Shown: positions 35,794-45,416 of the stretch, piece after piece
How positions within the stretch are numbered: position 1 is the first letter of the stretch
How the letters are laid out: every line of letters begins with the position of its first letter
Assembly (NCBI RefSeq): GCF_003339505.1
Contig: NZ_QPIW01000011.1
Coordinates: 1-64,000, forward strand
DNA from: Runella aurantiaca
GTDB taxonomy: Bacteria; Bacteroidota; Bacteroidia; Cytophagales; Spirosomataceae
Reading direction: 5' to 3'
Length of the DNA: 64,000 bases
Notes under the pieces: model-generated
Seen by the model: only the letters and a program-made list of their open reading frames with translations
The model's database searches: none
Told to the model about the DNA's origin: nothing
Made by a program: the position numbers and the translations under genes

Positions 35794-36351
35794 ATGTCAC
35801 TTCCTTTTGAAACAGAAAATCCGTGGAAAACCCTGACTTCCAACGTAGTCTACGACAATAAATGGATACAAGTACGGCACGAAGAAGTGCTCAATCCGAG
35901 CGGCGGCCCGGGAATCTACGGCGTGGTTCATTATAAAAATAAAGCCATCGGCGTCATTCCCATCGACGACGAAGGATTTACGTATTTGGTGGGCCAGTAC
36001 CGCTATCCGTTGGAAGAATATTCTTGGGAAATTCCCGAAGGCGGTGGCCCGATGGACGAAGACCCAATTGAAGGCGCCAAACGTGAACTCTTGGAAGAAA
36101 CAGGCCTGATTGCCGCCCAATGGACGAAGATTGCGCGGGTTCACCTGTCAAATTCGGTCGGCGATGAAGAAGGCTTTTTGTACGTTGCCGAACAACTCAC
36201 CCAGGCCCAACAACAGCCCGAAGACACCGAGCAGCTTCATGTGGCGCGAATTCCGTTAAAAGAAGCTGTCGAAATGGTCATGCGGTCAGAGATTACGGAT
36301 TCTTTGAGTGTGATGGGCCTTTTAAAGGTCGCAAGGCTGAGGGGAATTTAA
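35794..36351 (+). CDS. NUDIX hydrolase, ADP-ribose pyrophosphatase-like
   Basis: Cleaves a nucleoside diphosphate linked to another group, probably ADP-ribose, given the similarity to the NudF/ADPRase layout. The 185-aa product has the NUDIX box at about 84-106 (GGGPMDEDPIEGAKRELLEE, then TGL) with the metal-binding RE..EE residues intact. An N-terminal strand region (NKWIQVRHEEVLNPSG) matches the ADPRase lid. Cytoplasmic. It stands alone, 99 bases from the divergent CDF gene. Confidence 0.88.
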   Translation: MSLPFETENPWKTLTSNVVYDNKWIQVRHEEVLNPSGGPGIYGVVHYKNKAIGVIPIDDEGFTYLVGQYRYPLEEYSWEIPEGGGPMDEDPIEGAKRELLEETGLIAAQWTKIARVHLSNSVGDEEGFLYVAEQLTQAQQQPEDTEQLHVARIPLKEAVEMVMRSEITDSLSVMGLLKVARLRGI

Positions 36352-36420
36352 TGCATAGCGGCGGATGTATGTCGCTTATTAATCGCCTTGTTCTTAACTT
36401 TTAATCTTAACAGTTCACTT

Positions 36421-37053
36421 ATGCCCCTTTTTTTGGCAGCTATATACGGATTGATTGCGGGTATTATCTTGTGTCTGACCTTCGGGACAGTGTTTTTTGC
36501 GTTGATACAAACGAGTATTGAGCGGGGCTATCGTAGCGGGGTTCAGATTGCGATGGGTGTCGTAGCCAGCGATGCTTTTTTTATTTTTACGGCCATTTTT
36601 GGAACTTCTTTCTTACCCCAAATCAATCATTTTGATAAGTGGATTGGCGCCATTGGCATCATTTTTTTGGTCATTTTAGCCATCGGAAACTTCCTTAAAG
36701 TACCCACACTCGAACCCAAAACCCACGCCGACGACCGCAGCCGCCGCCGTTCTAATCTGAAATATTTTCTGAAAGGTGTAGCGCTCAATGCCCTCAACCC
36801 CATCAATTTTATGTCTTGGGCGGCCATTGCCGCGTATCTCCGCACCAAAGGTCGCTACGACCTGAGCGAAATGATTGTGTTTTTTAGCATGAGTCTCGTA
36901 GGAGTGGGGGCTACTGAATCCGCCTTGGCAGTGTACGCAAATCGCCTGCGTCGATTGCTGACGATTAAGGTAATTCATTACATCAATATCGCTACGGGGC
37001 TGGTATTTTTGGGCGTTGCCACCAAACTCCTTTGGGAAGAATTTTTAAAATAG
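36421..37053 (+). CDS. LysE-family translocator
   Basis: Inner-membrane exporter of the LysE/RhtB class, 210 aa with about six helices; exports an amino acid or related compound. The ATG at 36421 (MPLFLAAIYGLIAGIILC) is the natural start, placing the first helix at the N-terminus. Family features are GTVFFALIQTSIERGYRSG after helix 1, the long charged loop (EPKTHADDRSRRRSN) between helices 3 and 4, and LNALNPINFMSWAAI, the conserved N-P-x-x-x-x-W motif. It ends 2 bases before the convergent hydrolase gene. Confidence 0.85.
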   Translation: MPLFLAAIYGLIAGIILCLTFGTVFFALIQTSIERGYRSGVQIAMGVVASDAFFIFTAIFGTSFLPQINHFDKWIGAIGIIFLVILAIGNFLKVPTLEPKTHADDRSRRRSNLKYFLKGVALNALNPINFMSWAAIAAYLRTKGRYDLSEMIVFFSMSLVGVGATESALAVYANRLRRLLTIKVIHYINIATGLVFLGVATKLLWEEFLK

Positions 37054-37055
37054 TG

Positions 37056-38423
37056 CTACTGCTTTTTGAGCCAGTCGAGGATAACCTTCAATGCATCGAC
37101 CGAAAATGTTTCCTCCAGCATTCCATACTCCGCAGCAGTACATTTCTGGCATTTCTGAAAGAGGTGGTTCAACCCAGGCAGTTCCACCGTTTTGAAGTTT
37201 TTGTTACCCGCCGCCGTTAAACCTTTTTCAAAACCTGCCAAATTCTCCTTAGCAGACACTTGTACATCATTACCTCCGTTGAGGGCAAGTACTGGTATTT
37301 TGATTTGGGCTAAAATTGGTTGAGGGTCATATTTCAAAAAATAACGGTACCATTTAGAGCCAATTTGGTCAAACTGGCGAGTGACGGACTTTTTCCCTGC
37401 TTCACTTTTAAAGCCCATTTGTCCCAATACCGCGTCAGGCTGCGATTTGAGCCAATTATCAAAAGCGAGTTGAAGGCTATCCTTAATGTCACCTTCGAGC
37501 GGCAACCGAAAGGCTACCTCATAAAGTGCGGCATTGAGCGATTGTACATTGGCCCGATAAGCCGCGTTGCTCCCCGTTTTTGCCAAAATATCATCACTTT
37601 GTTTCAGTAACAACGCTCGTCCACCTACGCCCAATCCCGCCAAAGAAACGATAAAGGCCACATCTTTGGATTGCGCGGCCACCATCGGCGCAATCATTCC
37701 TCCTTCACTATGGCCCATCAACCCGATTTTTTTGGGATTGATTTCTTTTCTTGATTTAAGAAAGCGAAGAGCCGCCAAGACATCTTGGGCATAATCTGCC
37801 GATGTGCCCACTGTTCCTGTGGTTTCGCCGACACCTCGGTCGTCAATGCGCAGTACAGCAAACCCTTCCCGACTCAATGCGTCGGCTATCACCCAAAACG
37901 GTTTATGTCCAAACAGTGTTTCGTCACGGTCTTGCTGTCCTGAACCAGTAATAAGAATCACCGTCTGAAATTTTCCTTTGCCTTTTGGAAACGTCAGCGT
38001 ACCGCCAAACCGAATGGATTGGTCGGCATTTGTAAAATTGACATTTTCCGATTCATACGGAAACGGCGGTACAGGCACCTGAGGACGTTTCAAAAACGAC
38101 AGTTGCTCTACCCGCTTTAAAGCGAGTGGCGCGGGAAAACCATTCTGTTTCCATTGCCCCAAAAAAGTTTCGGTATTTACTTTTCCACTCAATACCGTTC
38201 CAAACTCCTTTAAATCTGCAATCAGGCTGTCGTTTCGGAAAACGGGCGCTTTAAGTGCATACTCAAACAGGCCCTGTTCGGGAATGTATAAAGCGGCTTT
38301 TTGCTCTTCTTTTTCAACTTTTAAGCCAAACTTCAACGGGCCAATGGTTCCTTCATAATACGTTTGGCCAAAAACATGAAAAGCAGTAAAAAAACATAGA
38401 CAGTACAATGCGAATATTTTCAT
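37056..38423 (-). CDS. Exported alpha/beta hydrolase
   Basis: A 455-aa secreted or periplasmic hydrolase. The ATG at 38423 starts a signal peptide (MKIFALYCLCFFTAFHVFGQ). The N-terminal 110 residues form a beta-rich domain (GPLKFGLKVEKEEQKAALYI); the hydrolase domain runs from about 140. The nucleophile is Ser in GHSEGG (IGLMGHSEGGMIAPMV), the acid is probably Asp in LNGGNDVQV, and the His lies in PGLNHLF near the C-terminus. The oxyanion region is LITGSGQQDRDE. Substrate unknown; an esterase is likely. Confidence 0.85.
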   Translation of the reverse strand: MKIFALYCLCFFTAFHVFGQTYYEGTIGPLKFGLKVEKEEQKAALYIPEQGLFEYALKAPVFRNDSLIADLKEFGTVLSGKVNTETFLGQWKQNGFPAPLALKRVEQLSFLKRPQVPVPPFPYESENVNFTNADQSIRFGGTLTFPKGKGKFQTVILITGSGQQDRDETLFGHKPFWVIADALSREGFAVLRIDDRGVGETTGTVGTSADYAQDVLAALRFLKSRKEINPKKIGLMGHSEGGMIAPMVAAQSKDVAFIVSLAGLGVGGRALLLKQSDDILAKTGSNAAYRANVQSLNAALYEVAFRLPLEGDIKDSLQLAFDNWLKSQPDAVLGQMGFKSEAGKKSVTRQFDQIGSKWYRYFLKYDPQPILAQIKIPVLALNGGNDVQVSAKENLAGFEKGLTAAGNKNFKTVELPGLNHLFQKCQKCTAAEYGMLEETFSVDALKVILDWLKKQ

Positions 38424-38439
38424 GGGAATTATATCAATA

Positions 38440-38515
38440 ACTGAAAAATGTAAAACTGAAAAATGCAAATCCTAGAAACCGCAAGGGCACGGTGCAAAAT
38501 GTAAAAGTAAAATGA
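38440..38515. repeat. Short actgaaaaatgtaaa-type repeats
   Basis: actgaaaaatgtaaa is followed at once by actgaaaaatgcaaa (38440-38469), and a further gcaaaatgtaaaag lies near 38501. The same words, on the opposite strand, make up the larger minisatellite at 53328-53655, so this looks like a small member of a dispersed family. No gene lies in this gap. Confidence 0.6.
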
Positions 38516-38609
38516 ATACAAGAGGCAGCGTGCTTTGATGTCAAAAATAAAAAAACAGTAACACACAATAGGCGATTGCTTTAAAACTATAAATCGCCGA
38601 CTGTTTCTG

Positions 38610-39923
38610 ATGCAACCTCCTCAAACATTCTTTCAAAGACTCAAGTACTTAGGTCCTGGATTTATTTTATCGGCCGCTATCGTTGGCTCTGGCGAACTCA
38701 TCGCCACCACCGCGTTGGGAGCCAAAGCAGGTTTTGTAACCTTTTGGGTGATTTTGGTAAGTTGTTTGGTCAAAGTTACGCTTCAACTGGAGTTTGGCAA
38801 GAACGCCATTTATACGGGTATTCCTACCATGCAATCCCTCAATACCCTCAAAGGTAAGCACTACGGAAAAGCGCATTGGTCTATCTGGGCGTGGCTGTCA
38901 TTGCAGGGGTTAAAATTGCTTCAGGTAGGAGGCATTGTAGGAGGCGTAGCCATTGTACTCAACATGGTTTTCCCCATTTTTTCCACCAACGTATGGGCCA
39001 TCACGGCGAGTTTGATTACGGCCGCTTTGGTGTATCAGGGATTTTATAAATCAGTTGAAATCGGGGCTTTGGTGATGATTATTTTATTTACGATTACCAT
39101 TTTAATTTCCCTCATTTCTTTACAATTAACACCTTATGCCATCCGCTGGAGTGAGCTAGCAAGCGGATTAACTTTTTCGCTTCCTCCTTCGGCCGTTATG
39201 GTGGCCATCGGGGCGTTTGGCATCACGGGCGTAGGAGGTGATGAAATCATGTTTTACAATTATTGGTGCATCGAAAAAGGCTACGCTACCTACACGGGTC
39301 CCAACGACGGCTCGCCCGAATGGGCCGCCCGCGCCAAGGGCTGGATTGAAGTAATGTACCTAGATGCCGTTTGCTCAATGGTGGTTTACACCACTGTAAC
39401 CGCCGCTTTTTACCTGCTGGGGGCTGCCTTACTTCACCAGCACGGAGAAGTCCCCGAAGGATATGCCATGATTGAAACCCTCTCTAAACTCTTTACCGAA
39501 ACCCTCGGCCCTTGGGCCAAAGTGATGTTTTTGATTGGGGCTTTTTTTGTGCTTTACTCCACGCTTTTTACCGCTACGGCCAGTTGGTCGCGTATATTCG
39601 GAGATGCTTTCGGGCAAATCGGCTGGGTAAAATTCAACGATTCGGCTTCTCAAAAACGTGTTATTGGCCTTCTTTCGTGGGCCTTTCCTATCATTTGGTG
39701 TGCGCTATATCTCATCATCAAAATGCCCGTTTTGATGGTATTATTGGGAGGCATCGCTACGTCCATTTTACTTTTATTGGTCGTTTGGGCCGCCTTGCAG
39801 TTTCGCTACCGTCAGCTTCCTCAATCGCTTATTCCTACCCGTGTGTACGACGTCTTTTTCTGGATAAGTGTGGTTTCTATTTTAGGCGTCAGTGCGTACG
39901 GTATCTTTCAGGTAACGCAGTAA
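38610..39923 (+). CDS. Nramp-related divalent metal transporter lacking the DPGN motif
   Basis: A 437-aa carrier with about 11 membrane helices and the Nramp/MntH fold. The first helix reads GPGFILSAAIVGSGELIATT: the segment that is DPGN in classical Mn/Fe transporters is GSGE (26-29) here, so the key metal-binding Asp is missing. The unwound part of helix 6 reads GVGGDEIMFYNYWCIEKG rather than the usual MPHN/H-L type. Such proteins form a divergent branch usually annotated as Nramp; their substrate (perhaps Mg2+ or another ion) is not clear. It stands alone and converges on the acetyltransferase-like gene, with 6 bases between stops. Confidence 0.75.
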   Translation: MQPPQTFFQRLKYLGPGFILSAAIVGSGELIATTALGAKAGFVTFWVILVSCLVKVTLQLEFGKNAIYTGIPTMQSLNTLKGKHYGKAHWSIWAWLSLQGLKLLQVGGIVGGVAIVLNMVFPIFSTNVWAITASLITAALVYQGFYKSVEIGALVMIILFTITILISLISLQLTPYAIRWSELASGLTFSLPPSAVMVAIGAFGITGVGGDEIMFYNYWCIEKGYATYTGPNDGSPEWAARAKGWIEVMYLDAVCSMVVYTTVTAAFYLLGAALLHQHGEVPEGYAMIETLSKLFTETLGPWAKVMFLIGAFFVLYSTLFTATASWSRIFGDAFGQIGWVKFNDSASQKRVIGLLSWAFPIIWCALYLIIKMPVLMVLLGGIATSILLLLVVWAALQFRYRQLPQSLIPTRVYDVFFWISVVSILGVSAYGIFQVTQ

Positions 39924-39929
39924 TTTTTG

Positions 39930-41144
39930 CTAAATAGCGGGATGCCGCTTGAATTCTTTGGTACGGTCAAACAAATATCGGTACGTAGCGTGTACTTTGT
40001 GAGGAGTACCGCCCAATAACTCTACAAAACGAATCATCTTGGGGTTGAAATCTCCAATCCAGTTCATTTCCAACTCAGTATATTGGTAGTTGGGGCGCCA
40101 AGCCACTTTAGAAGCCGACAACGCAATCGCCGATTCTACGCCCCGCCCTTGAAATTCGGGGACTACCCCAAAAATCACCCCAAAGGCTTTATGATTGGTT
40201 TTCAATAGTTTATGATATAGAAATTTCAATTTCCCAATCAAATCCAGCTTTCCGTTGACGTGTTTAAAGATTTGATTCAGCTCAGGAAGCATAATAAAAA
40301 AAGCAATCGGCGCGCCTTCATAGTACCCAAACCACATCAATTCTTCGTCCAAAATCGGTTTCATTCGCTGCATAATTCCGCGCGCTTTGTCGGGCGTCAT
40401 GTCTTCTGCGCCTAGGTTTTTTGCCCAAGCTTTGTTATAAACAATCCGAAAATCTTCCGCGTATTTGTCCAATTGTTTTTTGTCAATATGTCTAAACTCG
40501 TAGTTTTTCATGGTCAAAATCCGCTCCGCACGTTCAAAAAACACCCGATTGACGCGTTCCATGAAACGGTCTTTGGGCATCAACAAAAAGAAAGTCAGCT
40601 GCTCGAAATACGTTTGAAAGCCGTACGCTTCAAAAAATGATTGATAATAAGAAAAGTGGTAGCCCATTCCGTATAGCGGCTCTTTGTCAAAGCCATTGAT
40701 GAGCACGCCCCAGAAGCGGTCGCGCTCCCCAAAATTGATGGGGCCGTCCATGGCTTCCATACCCCGTTGGGTAAGCCATTTTTTACAGGCATCAAACAGC
40801 GCAAACGCAACTTTTTCATCTTCAACGCACTCAAAAAAGCCCATTCCGCCCGTGGGTTGGTCGTTGCCTTTCATGACCGTATTTTGATTCACAAACGCTG
40901 CCACTCGACCAACGGTCTGCCCGTCATCGTCCACGGCAATCCAGCGAATACATTCTCCGTCTTTGAAGTTTTTATTCTTTTGCGGATTGAAAGTATCTTC
41001 GACGTCTTTGTCCAACGGACGAATCCAGTACGGATTGTTTTTATAAAGCCGAACGGGAAGCAATAAAAATTCACGTTGACGCTGAGGATTTTGGCCTACT
41101 TCGAGGAGTTGCATAGCAGAGATTGAGTCAGATATAGAAGACAT
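39930..41144 (-). CDS. GNAT-like protein of unknown substrate
   Basis: A 404-aa cytoplasmic protein. The C-terminal half contains AFGVIFGVVPEFQGRGVESAI, close to the acetyl-CoA-binding Q/R-x-x-G-x-G/A loop of GNAT acetyltransferases. The N-terminal half (PVRLYKNNPYWIRPLDKDV, then GPINFGERDRFWGVL) is conserved in many Bacteroidota proteins of unknown role. An in-frame ATG at 41114 (MQLLEVGQN) is an equally good start. It is divergent from purN. Confidence 0.65.
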   Translation of the reverse strand: MSSISDSISAMQLLEVGQNPQRQREFLLLPVRLYKNNPYWIRPLDKDVEDTFNPQKNKNFKDGECIRWIAVDDDGQTVGRVAAFVNQNTVMKGNDQPTGGMGFFECVEDEKVAFALFDACKKWLTQRGMEAMDGPINFGERDRFWGVLINGFDKEPLYGMGYHFSYYQSFFEAYGFQTYFEQLTFFLLMPKDRFMERVNRVFFERAERILTMKNYEFRHIDKKQLDKYAEDFRIVYNKAWAKNLGAEDMTPDKARGIMQRMKPILDEELMWFGYYEGAPIAFFIMLPELNQIFKHVNGKLDLIGKLKFLYHKLLKTNHKAFGVIFGVVPEFQGRGVESAIALSASKVAWRPNYQYTELEMNWIGDFNPKMIRFVELLGGTPHKVHATYRYLFDRTKEFKRHPAI

Positions 41145-41285
41145 TCCAACTCTTTAAGACGAGGTCGTCCAGACTTGGAATGTCTATACAAGGGAGCGAA
41201 ATTATACGTTTCTCACAAATTATGAACCATTAACTTTGACAAAAAGCTAACTTTGCTCCCTGAAACCACCAATCATTTACCCTCA

Positions 41286-41864
41286 ATGGCCCTAAAACGC
41301 CTTGCTATTTTTGCTTCAGGCTCTGGCTCAAACGCCGAGAAAATTGCCGAGCACTTCGCCAATCATTCTGAGATAGAAGTGAGCCTTATTTTGTCCAATA
41401 ATCCCCAGGCGGGCGTGATTGCTCGAGCGCGTCGGCTACACATTCCTGTCATTTTGTTTGACCGAAAAACGTTTTACGAAACCCATAAAGTAGTCGAAAT
41501 CCTCCAAAACGAACACATTGATTTGGTAGTACTAGCGGGTTTTATGATGTTGATACCCGAAGCAATGGTGCACGCATTTCCCAACAAAATCGTCAATATT
41601 CACCCTGCTTTGCTGCCCAAATATGGCGGAAAAGGCATGTACGGGCATTTTGTCCACGAAGCAGTGGTTGCGGCACAGGAGCCCGAATCTGGCATTTCCA
41701 TCCATTACGTCAACGAACGGTACGACGAAGGCGACATTATCTTTCAGGCCACTTGCCCAGTGACACCCACCGATACGCCCGAAGACGTAGCCGCTAAAGT
41801 GCAAATATTGGAGCATCAACATTATCCAGAAGTAGTTGAAAAATTATTACAAACGCATAGCTAA
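41286..41864 (+). CDS. purN: Phosphoribosylglycinamide formyltransferase
   Basis: Third step of purine synthesis: transfers formyl from 10-formyl-tetrahydrofolate to GAR; cytoplasmic. The 192-aa length is standard. GSGSNAEKI (10-18) binds the phosphate. Catalytic residues are visible: Asn and His in VNIHPALLP and Asp in YDEGDII. The ATG at 41286 (MALKRLAIFASGSGSN) is preferred over a TTG 33 bases upstream. Two TAACTTTG boxes (41231-41238 and 41248-41255) lie just upstream, candidate -7 elements, though no good -33 partner is seen. purF is about 7 kb away, so purine genes are scattered. Confidence 0.93.
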   Translation: MALKRLAIFASGSGSNAEKIAEHFANHSEIEVSLILSNNPQAGVIARARRLHIPVILFDRKTFYETHKVVEILQNEHIDLVVLAGFMMLIPEAMVHAFPNKIVNIHPALLPKYGGKGMYGHFVHEAVVAAQEPESGISIHYVNERYDEGDIIFQATCPVTPTDTPEDVAAKVQILEHQHYPEVVEKLLQTHS

Positions 41865-41945
41865 CGCAATTTCTTTGGTCAGATAATTGGCGCAAAAGAA
41901 GAAAATTAGCAAACCATAATTTTCGTAAAAAGAGGTTAGAATTTA

Positions 41946-41991
41946 GACTCAAAAAGCGCCATTCCGAGAAAGGAACGGCGCTTTTTGAGTC
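41946..41991. terminator. Terminator between purN and the ompA-like gene
   Basis: Arms 41946-41965 and 41972-41991 pair over 20 bases with one A-C mismatch on the plus strand, which becomes a G-U wobble on the minus-strand RNA. It is therefore best suited to the minus-strand OmpA gene (stop at 42016) but can also serve purN. Confidence 0.88.
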
Positions 41992-42015
41992 TGTTAGCAG
42001 AGACAGTTTCTGCCT

Positions 42016-43389
42016 TTATCGTTTCGTAACCACCATTTCTACGCGGCGGTTTTTCTCGCACGGGCTTGGCTTACAAACCAGTCGCGTATCGCCGTAGCCT
42101 TTGGTAGCAATACGCGCCGAGCTTACCCCTTTTCGAATCAGATACTCGCGTACGGCGTTGACCCGGTCGCGGGAAAGAATCAGGTTTTTTTCAGCATCAC
42201 CGATTTTATCCGTATGTCCTTCCAAACGAATTTCAACGCTGGGGTTGGCCCTCATCCATTCTGCCACTTGGTCTAGTTCCTTATGAGAGCTTTCCAACAA
42301 ATCTGATTTGGTCAGTTCAAAATACAGATTATCCATGATCATCGGTTTATTGATGAGCGCCGCATCATAGGGTGTAGATGTTGGAACAGGCTTCGGCGCT
42401 GGCTTGATTTCCGGCTCTACTTTCTTTTCAGGTTTCGGAGCTCGCTCTTTTATAGGCTTGCGTTCCCGCTTTGGTTTCGGTTCTTTTTTGGGCTTTTCCC
42501 TTTTTACTTCGGGCTCTGGCTTAGGTGTAGCCTCTTTCCGTTCGCGAGAGATAGTCTTTCGTTTGGAAACAAAAGCAATGGGCAGTTTTACATTAAACAT
42601 CAAAACCCGCTGCGATACGTTGGTATTACTTACCCCAACGGTCAGATTATCTCGGTAAAAAGTGGTTTCGGCCTGAATAACACTTTGTAAAGGATGATAA
42701 TAGGCAATGCTAAACTCAATCCCGCTGTTTTCGCCATAAACCATCCCAATTTCGGGAACAATGAGCGGAACTCCTTTTTGCAAATTATAGGTTTTTGTAC
42801 GATTTCCCGTACCACCTTCAATGTACCCTCCCGTCAATTCTTCCATCTTTTCTCGGCCGTCGGCAGTGTTTCGATAAAACAAGGTTGAATAATACCCTCC
42901 CAATTGAAAGTACGTCCCGGCCCATTCTTTCATCCAAGTTCGGCGCAACATTAACCCTGTCCGTAAGTAATTAAAATTCCATACAGTTGAAACCAGATTA
43001 TGGCCTTTGTACTCAAAATTGAACGGATGGTTCAGCTTAAAAACCTGCCGTTGCCAAGCGGTACTCAGTCCAATCGACCAGCGATTGTCAGAACGCCGGT
43101 CTTTCCAACGATAATACGTCTCAAAGCCCCAGAGGCTTGTACGGTAGTTGCGTGTATAGGTTGTGCCATCACTCTTGACCAACTCTCCCCGATACGACGA
43201 AACCCAGGCATTAGACGGGGCTTCAGTACCGCTCAATAGCGTGATTCGGGAGGGAATAACCAACCCGATACCGTACAACGGCGCCACCACCCAATCCCGT
43301 TGGCGGGTATAATTTTGCGCCGTTACGGAAAAAGTACAGGTGCTTATTCCGACAATCAGGGTTAAAAACTTTAGCGTAGTCGTTTTCAT
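42016..43389 (-). CDS. OmpA-family outer membrane protein
   Basis: A 457-aa envelope protein anchoring outer membrane to peptidoglycan. A signal peptide starts at the ATG 43389 (MKTTTLKFLTLIVGISTCTF...TAQ). A probable beta-barrel or beta-rich region covers about 30-255. A Lys/Pro/Glu-rich linker (PKPEPEVKREKPKKEPKPKR and on) spans about 262-325. The C-terminal OmpA domain (about 345-457) has LEGHTDKIGDAEKNLILSRDR, with the Asp and Arg that bind diaminopimelate, and ends RRVEMVVTKR. The linker is unusually basic. It is transcribed alone. Confidence 0.88.
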   Translation of the reverse strand: MKTTTLKFLTLIVGISTCTFSVTAQNYTRQRDWVVAPLYGIGLVIPSRITLLSGTEAPSNAWVSSYRGELVKSDGTTYTRNYRTSLWGFETYYRWKDRRSDNRWSIGLSTAWQRQVFKLNHPFNFEYKGHNLVSTVWNFNYLRTGLMLRRTWMKEWAGTYFQLGGYYSTLFYRNTADGREKMEELTGGYIEGGTGNRTKTYNLQKGVPLIVPEIGMVYGENSGIEFSIAYYHPLQSVIQAETTFYRDNLTVGVSNTNVSQRVLMFNVKLPIAFVSKRKTISRERKEATPKPEPEVKREKPKKEPKPKRERKPIKERAPKPEKKVEPEIKPAPKPVPTSTPYDAALINKPMIMDNLYFELTKSDLLESSHKELDQVAEWMRANPSVEIRLEGHTDKIGDAEKNLILSRDRVNAVREYLIRKGVSSARIATKGYGDTRLVCKPSPCEKNRRVEMVVTKR

Positions 43390-43420
43390 GACATTAGAAT
43401 TTACGCTAAAGTTATAAATC

Positions 43421-43454
43421 AGAAAGCCGCTTACCAAAGGGTAGGCGGCTTTCT
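43421..43454 (-). terminator. Terminator after the acyl-CoA dehydrogenase gene
   Basis: Arms 43421-43435 (agaaagccgcttacc) and 43440-43454 (ggtaggcggctttct) form a 15-pair stem with one wobble and a 4-base loop. It lies about 115 bases beyond the minus-strand stop at 43569, and just upstream of the ompA start. Confidence 0.75.
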
Positions 43455-43568
43455 TAACTATCTACTTATTAAACGGTTATTAGTTTGTCAGTGCGTGATT
43501 TGCGACCGTCAAATGAATTGATAACACCTGTGTCGGACGGTTTTGAACCAGCTGACACAGGTAAATTT

Positions 43569-45380
43569 TTAGAATACATATTTATTTTCGGCAATCATCG
43601 CATCAGCAATGCGACGACGGGCATTTTTAGTGTTCATGGGTTCAATCTTAGTGAACCGCTTCAACCCCATCAGCATCACCCGCAACTCATCGCCTTCGGC
43701 AAAGCCCATGATGGCAGACTTGCCAGCGCTGTTGATTTGCTCCACTGCTTCGTGCAGGTAGCACATAGCTAAATCTTTTTGCAACGCGCAGGCGGCATCG
43801 CCCTTCATCCCAATGAGTTTTTCGGTACGTAAAACCGCTGATTCAGCCGCGTAAATTTCGATAGCCATGTCGGCCACGTTCATCAGGATTTCCTGCTCTT
43901 CCGAAAGTTTCATCATAAATTTCTGCACCGCCGCACCCGCAACCATCAAGGCCGCTTTTTTCAAATTTTTGATCACTTTCTTCTCGGCCGCAAACGGGGT
44001 TTCGTCGTCGCTCACGCTGAAATCAGGAATAGACATGATTTCTTTACCGACCGCCATAGCAGGCCCCATCAAGTCGATTTCACCTTTCATAGCGCGCTTG
44101 AGCAACATATCGACCGTCAACATACGGTTGATTTCGTTGGTACCCTCAAAAATGCGATTGATACGGGCATCGCGGTACGCGCGGTCCATGGGCGCATCCG
44201 CCGAAAAGCCCATACCACCGTACACCTGAACACCTTCATCTACCACATAATCAAGCACTTCTGAGCCATGTACTTTCATCATGGCGCACTCAATCGCAAA
44301 CTGCTCCAAGGCTTTCAATTTTGCTTCGGCATCCGACAAACCTTTTTCTTTCAAATCAGCGATGGCATCGTCAATGTTCTGACCTGCCCGGTAGGAAGCT
44401 GATTCTGAAGCGTACAGCTTCACGGCCATTTCGGCCAACTTATGTTTAATCGCGCCAAAAGTGCTAATAGCAATACCAAATTGTTTGCGCTCGTTGGCGT
44501 ATTGAATCGCTTGCGTGGCAACCTGCTTCGCACCGCCTACCGCCGCCACGGCCAATTTGATACGACCGATGTTCAGAATATTAACCGCAATCTTGAAACC
44601 GTTACCACGGTCTGAAAGCATATTTTCAACTGGCACATGACAGTCATTAAAGAAAATCTGACGCGTATCGGAGCCTTTGATGCCCATTTTATGCTCGGGC
44701 TCGTTCATGGTAATCCCTCCGTAGGTTTTTTCTACGATAAACGCCGTCAGGTTTTTATCGGTTTTTCCGCCTTCGTCAATTTTGGCAAAAACGATGAATA
44801 CATCGGCAAAACCGCCGTTGGTTATCCACATTTTTTGCCCATTCAAAATATAGCTTTTGCCATCTTCGCTCAATACGGCTTTGGTCTTGCCCGAGTTGGC
44901 ATCCGAACCCGAATCAGGTTCAGTAAGACAATAAGCGGCTTTCCACTCGCCCGAAGCAAGTTTGGGCAAGTATTGAGATTTTTGGTCGTCGTTTCCGTAG
45001 TATAAAATAGGTAACGTTCCGATGCCCGTGTGGGCCGAAAGAGCTACCGAGAAAGAATTACCCGCACCCGTAGCTTCTGCGACGAGCATAGAAGTATTAA
45101 AACTCATTCCAAAACCACCGTATTCTTCAGGAACAGCGGTACCCAAAAGCCCTAACTCACCTGCTTTGTCCATCAATGATGACATCAACTCGGGAGATTT
45201 GGCTTTGTCTATTTCTTCCACACGCGGCCAAATTTCAGTAGCTAAAAAATCACGGCACGATTGAGCAATCATCAACTGCTCTTCGGTAAACTCTTCGGGA
45301 ATAAATACTTGAGAAGCGTCGGTGTCTTTAATCAGGAATTCTCCTCCTTTAATACCGGCGCGATTTTCTACTGCTGTCAT
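43569..45380 (-). CDS. Acyl-CoA dehydrogenase, VLCAD-like with C-terminal extension
   Basis: FAD enzyme for the first step of fatty-acid beta-oxidation. The ATG at 45380 (MTAVENRAGIKGGEFLI) gives 603 aa, longer than the usual 380-400. Conserved core: FAD-contacting YCLTEPDSGSDA and WITNGGFADVF, then RKQFG in the C-terminal helical domain, and the active-site Glu in FEGTNEINRML near residue 410. The extra 180 residues after this resemble the C-terminal domain of VLCAD/ACAD9-type enzymes. It is divergent from a small-gene pair, and its promoter overlaps a palindrome at 45436-45457 (see that entry). No other beta-oxidation gene is adjacent. Confidence 0.92.
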   Translation of the reverse strand: MTAVENRAGIKGGEFLIKDTDASQVFIPEEFTEEQLMIAQSCRDFLATEIWPRVEEIDKAKSPELMSSLMDKAGELGLLGTAVPEEYGGFGMSFNTSMLVAEATGAGNSFSVALSAHTGIGTLPILYYGNDDQKSQYLPKLASGEWKAAYCLTEPDSGSDANSGKTKAVLSEDGKSYILNGQKMWITNGGFADVFIVFAKIDEGGKTDKNLTAFIVEKTYGGITMNEPEHKMGIKGSDTRQIFFNDCHVPVENMLSDRGNGFKIAVNILNIGRIKLAVAAVGGAKQVATQAIQYANERKQFGIAISTFGAIKHKLAEMAVKLYASESASYRAGQNIDDAIADLKEKGLSDAEAKLKALEQFAIECAMMKVHGSEVLDYVVDEGVQVYGGMGFSADAPMDRAYRDARINRIFEGTNEINRMLTVDMLLKRAMKGEIDLMGPAMAVGKEIMSIPDFSVSDDETPFAAEKKVIKNLKKAALMVAGAAVQKFMMKLSEEQEILMNVADMAIEIYAAESAVLRTEKLIGMKGDAACALQKDLAMCYLHEAVEQINSAGKSAIMGFAEGDELRVMLMGLKRFTKIEPMNTKNARRRIADAMIAENKYVF

Positions 45381-45416
45381 GGTCTTTAGGAATTTTGTTA
45401 TTGTTCTGCTTGTGTA

